A stretch of DNA of 64,000 bases, taken from NCBI GenBank assembly GCA_025362735.1, contig JANYFL010000017.1:62001-126000 (forward strand), given 5' to 3'. A model generated the notes under the pieces. The model had not been told where the DNA came from, ran no database searches, and was given only the letters and a program-made list of their open reading frames with translations. The stretch is from Betaproteobacteria bacterium (GTDB lineage Bacteria; Pseudomonadota; Gammaproteobacteria; Burkholderiales; Burkholderiaceae_D). A program made the translations under genes and the position numbers. This document shows positions 62,274-64,000 of the stretch, in pieces; position 1 is the first letter of the stretch; every line of letters starts with the position of its first letter.

Positions 62274-64000
62274 ATGAGCATCAGCATTCCAAACAAACCA
62301 GTCGTCAACGTAGTTGTAGTGGCGCTGCTGCTGTTCATGTCGGCTATGGTGGCTACAGGGAACGCGGCGGCGCAAGCCGCTGCCTTCGGCCAATATCGGC
62401 CTGCTCCACTTTATTCCGAGACCGTAACGACTTCTTTGTATCTGCCGATGCGCGACGGTGTACGCCTTGCCGTCAGTGTGACGCGACCGGCGAAAGATGG
62501 AAAGCCTGTCGAAGGCCGGTTCCCGGTTATTTGGCATCACACGCTCGCCATATCCGGCCCCGGCGCTGATGGCGGGCCGGTCGGCGAAGGCCCGCACGGT
62601 TACCGCGACGCGCCGAAGCTTGCCCGGCAGGGCTATGTCGTCGCGCTGGTCGCACGCCGCGCGCAAGGCCCCTCATTTGGCAAACGACGCGGCTACAACG
62701 ACCGCACTGAAGCTTACGATGCCTATGAGATTATCGACTGGCTCGCGGTACAGCCGTGGTCGACCGGCGCGGTCGGTGTCTGGGGCTGCTCGAATACGGG
62801 CGATGCTTCGATGCACGCGGTTACTGCGGCCAATCCGCACCTCAAGGCAGCGTGGGCAGGCTGCTTTTCGTGGGAGAAGTACGACGGCTTTTTTCGCGGC
62901 GGCATTTTCGCGAACTGGGGCACCGGTCCCGAGCGCACAATCGAACAGGACATGACGAGCACCCCGGTACAAGGTGACGAAGCAAAGGTATTGCTGCGTC
63001 AGGCTGCGCAAGAACATCAGGGCGGAACCGTACTCGCTAGGATGTGGGAGAGCATGCCATACCGCGACGATTATGCGCAAGGCGTCGGCAGCCGGTTCTG
63101 GTACGAGGGCAGCGTTGCGAGTTATCTGCCGCAGATACGGGCCTCCGGCACAGCGGTCTACGTTCAGGGCGGCTGGCGTGACGATCTGCGCGGACAGGGG
63201 CTCTTGACTTATATCAACATGGCGCACGACCGGCACATCATCATCGGCCCCTGGGGGCACTGTGAGAACGGTGACTTCGATATGGTTTCCGAGATGCAGC
63301 GCTTTTTCGACCAGCATCTGAAGGGCATCGATACCGGCATCCTTACGGATGATCCGATCCACTATTTCACAGTGAATGCGCCAGCCGGTCACGAATGGCG
63401 TTCGTCCAAAACCTGGCCGGTTGCCGGGACTGAGCCGGTGAAGTATTTTCTATCCGTGACATCGGACAACGGCGGTGCTCTGCTGACGAAAGCTCCTTCC
63501 CGCGCGGGTATGAAAGCGAGCTTCACCGTGCGCTACGATCTCGACTGTCTGGGTCTGGTCAGACGTCCCGACGGCTTGCTCACCGGTGCGCCTCCTTGTC
63601 CGCTAGAAAAAGCCGGTCTGCAATTTGTGACCGAACCGCTTGCCGCCGATACCGAACTCACCGGCGATGCAGTTGCCGACCTCTGGATTTCGTCGACGGC
63701 TGAGGACAGCAATGTCTTCGTCTATCTTGAAGACGTCGGCCCCGACGGAAAAGTCAAGCAGGTTACCGACGCAAGGTTGAAAGCTTCGTTGCGCAAGCTC
63801 AGCAAACCTGGCTACGAGAATTTTGGTTTGCCTTACCACCGCAGCCACAAGGAAGACGTGCAGCCGTTAAAGCCTGGCGATCCGGTACAGATGAGCTTCG
63901 CATTCCTGCCGATGTCGCATATCTTCAAGGCTGGTCATCGCATTCGTATCTCTGTCGCGGGCGCGGACTACCGCGAACGCAATCTCACTCCGGTTTCACC
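62274..64000 (+). CDS. CocE/NonD-family hydrolase, partial at the window edge
   Basis: At least 575 residues with no stop before the window ends. A signal peptide (ending near GNAAAQA) precedes a PF02129-type hydrolase (YLPMRDGVRLAVSVTRP, GVWGCSNTG nucleophile Ser, GPWGHCENG His) and a C-terminal jelly-roll domain (about residues 410 onward, TELTGDAVADLWIS ... FKAGHRIRISVAG). The family includes cocaine esterase and acylases. GAGGCG lies before the ATG. Codons are GC-rich like the receptor barrel. Confidence 0.88.
   Translation, partial: MSISIPNKPVVNVVVVALLLFMSAMVATGNAAAQAAAFGQYRPAPLYSETVTTSLYLPMRDGVRLAVSVTRPAKDGKPVEGRFPVIWHHTLAISGPGADGGPVGEGPHGYRDAPKLARQGYVVALVARRAQGPSFGKRRGYNDRTEAYDAYEIIDWLAVQPWSTGAVGVWGCSNTGDASMHAVTAANPHLKAAWAGCFSWEKYDGFFRGGIFANWGTGPERTIEQDMTSTPVQGDEAKVLLRQAAQEHQGGTVLARMWESMPYRDDYAQGVGSRFWYEGSVASYLPQIRASGTAVYVQGGWRDDLRGQGLLTYINMAHDRHIIIGPWGHCENGDFDMVSEMQRFFDQHLKGIDTGILTDDPIHYFTVNAPAGHEWRSSKTWPVAGTEPVKYFLSVTSDNGGALLTKAPSRAGMKASFTVRYDLDCLGLVRRPDGLLTGAPPCPLEKAGLQFVTEPLAADTELTGDAVADLWISSTAEDSNVFVYLEDVGPDGKVKQVTDARLKASLRKLSKPGYENFGLPYHRSHKEDVQPLKPGDPVQMSFAFLPMSHIFKAGHRIRISVAGADYRERNLTPVS

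Overview
The window looks like a chromosomal segment of a betaproteobacterium, most probably Burkholderiales close to Oxalobacteraceae. This is inferred from moderate GC content and from family content: short-chain Crp/Fnr regulators of the Burkholderiales type, the betaproteobacterial proteasome homologue Anbu, DUF3309/DUF1328/YqjD-like stress proteins, and VanA/VanB-type oxygenase genes. No rRNA, tRNA, CRISPR array or intact insertion sequence was seen.

Positions 1-31000 resemble an anoxia or low-oxygen persistence island. They carry a patatin phospholipase, acetoacetate decarboxylase and 3-hydroxybutyrate dehydrogenase (acetoacetate and polyhydroxybutyrate metabolism), three Crp/Fnr regulators, and envelope stress lipoproteins. 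Further genes are a cardiolipin synthase, a fused MaoC/phosphate acetyltransferase with acetate kinase, a Ca2+-type P-ATPase, a universal stress protein, an acetyltransferase and a zinc alcohol dehydrogenase. This combination recalls the low-oxygen-activated (lxa) locus described in Burkholderia cenocepacia. Two perfect FNR/ANR boxes (15460 and 24560) precede the acetate and alcohol dehydrogenase genes. A second regulatory layer appears as a CRP-length palindrome, T(A/C)TGTnCG-N4-CGnACAGA, found in six good copies and one degenerate copy between 3.9 and 37.9 kb. It sits upstream of a Crp/Fnr gene, a WXXGXW protein, the alcohol dehydrogenase, a DUF4398 lipoprotein, Anbu and a 54-residue protein. 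I consider this unnamed regulon the most promising new system in the window.

Positions 29600-32050 hold the Anbu proteasome-like peptidase with an N-formylglutamate amidohydrolase-like gene and a transglutaminase-like gene. Positions 32100-49900 are signalling and stress genes: a 1569-residue multi-PAS kinase with a response regulator, a NarL-type two-component pair, a hemerythrin, a frameshifted GGDEF gene, a YqjD-like membrane operon, beta/gamma-crystallin and Cys-repeat secreted proteins that share a promoter element, a YihY protein and a BON lipoprotein.

Positions 49900-64000 are catabolic and accessory. A Rieske oxygenase, its reductase and a GntR/FCD regulator are bracketed by near-identical 25-bp direct repeats. 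They are followed by a LysR regulator and then four secreted alpha/beta-hydrolases with a TonB-dependent receptor of sphingomonad style. The last gene runs off the window. This suggests uptake and hydrolysis of an ester-type compound, possibly coupled to aromatic ring or methoxy oxidation; the substrate cannot be read from sequence.

Several genes are broken or variable: an amber codon inside a hemerythrin gene (8775), a 1-nt insertion in the GGDEF motif (39554), and an 11-C tract at the start of a Crp/Fnr gene (4064). A 137-bp MITE-like element (29333) has a solo relative at 18379.
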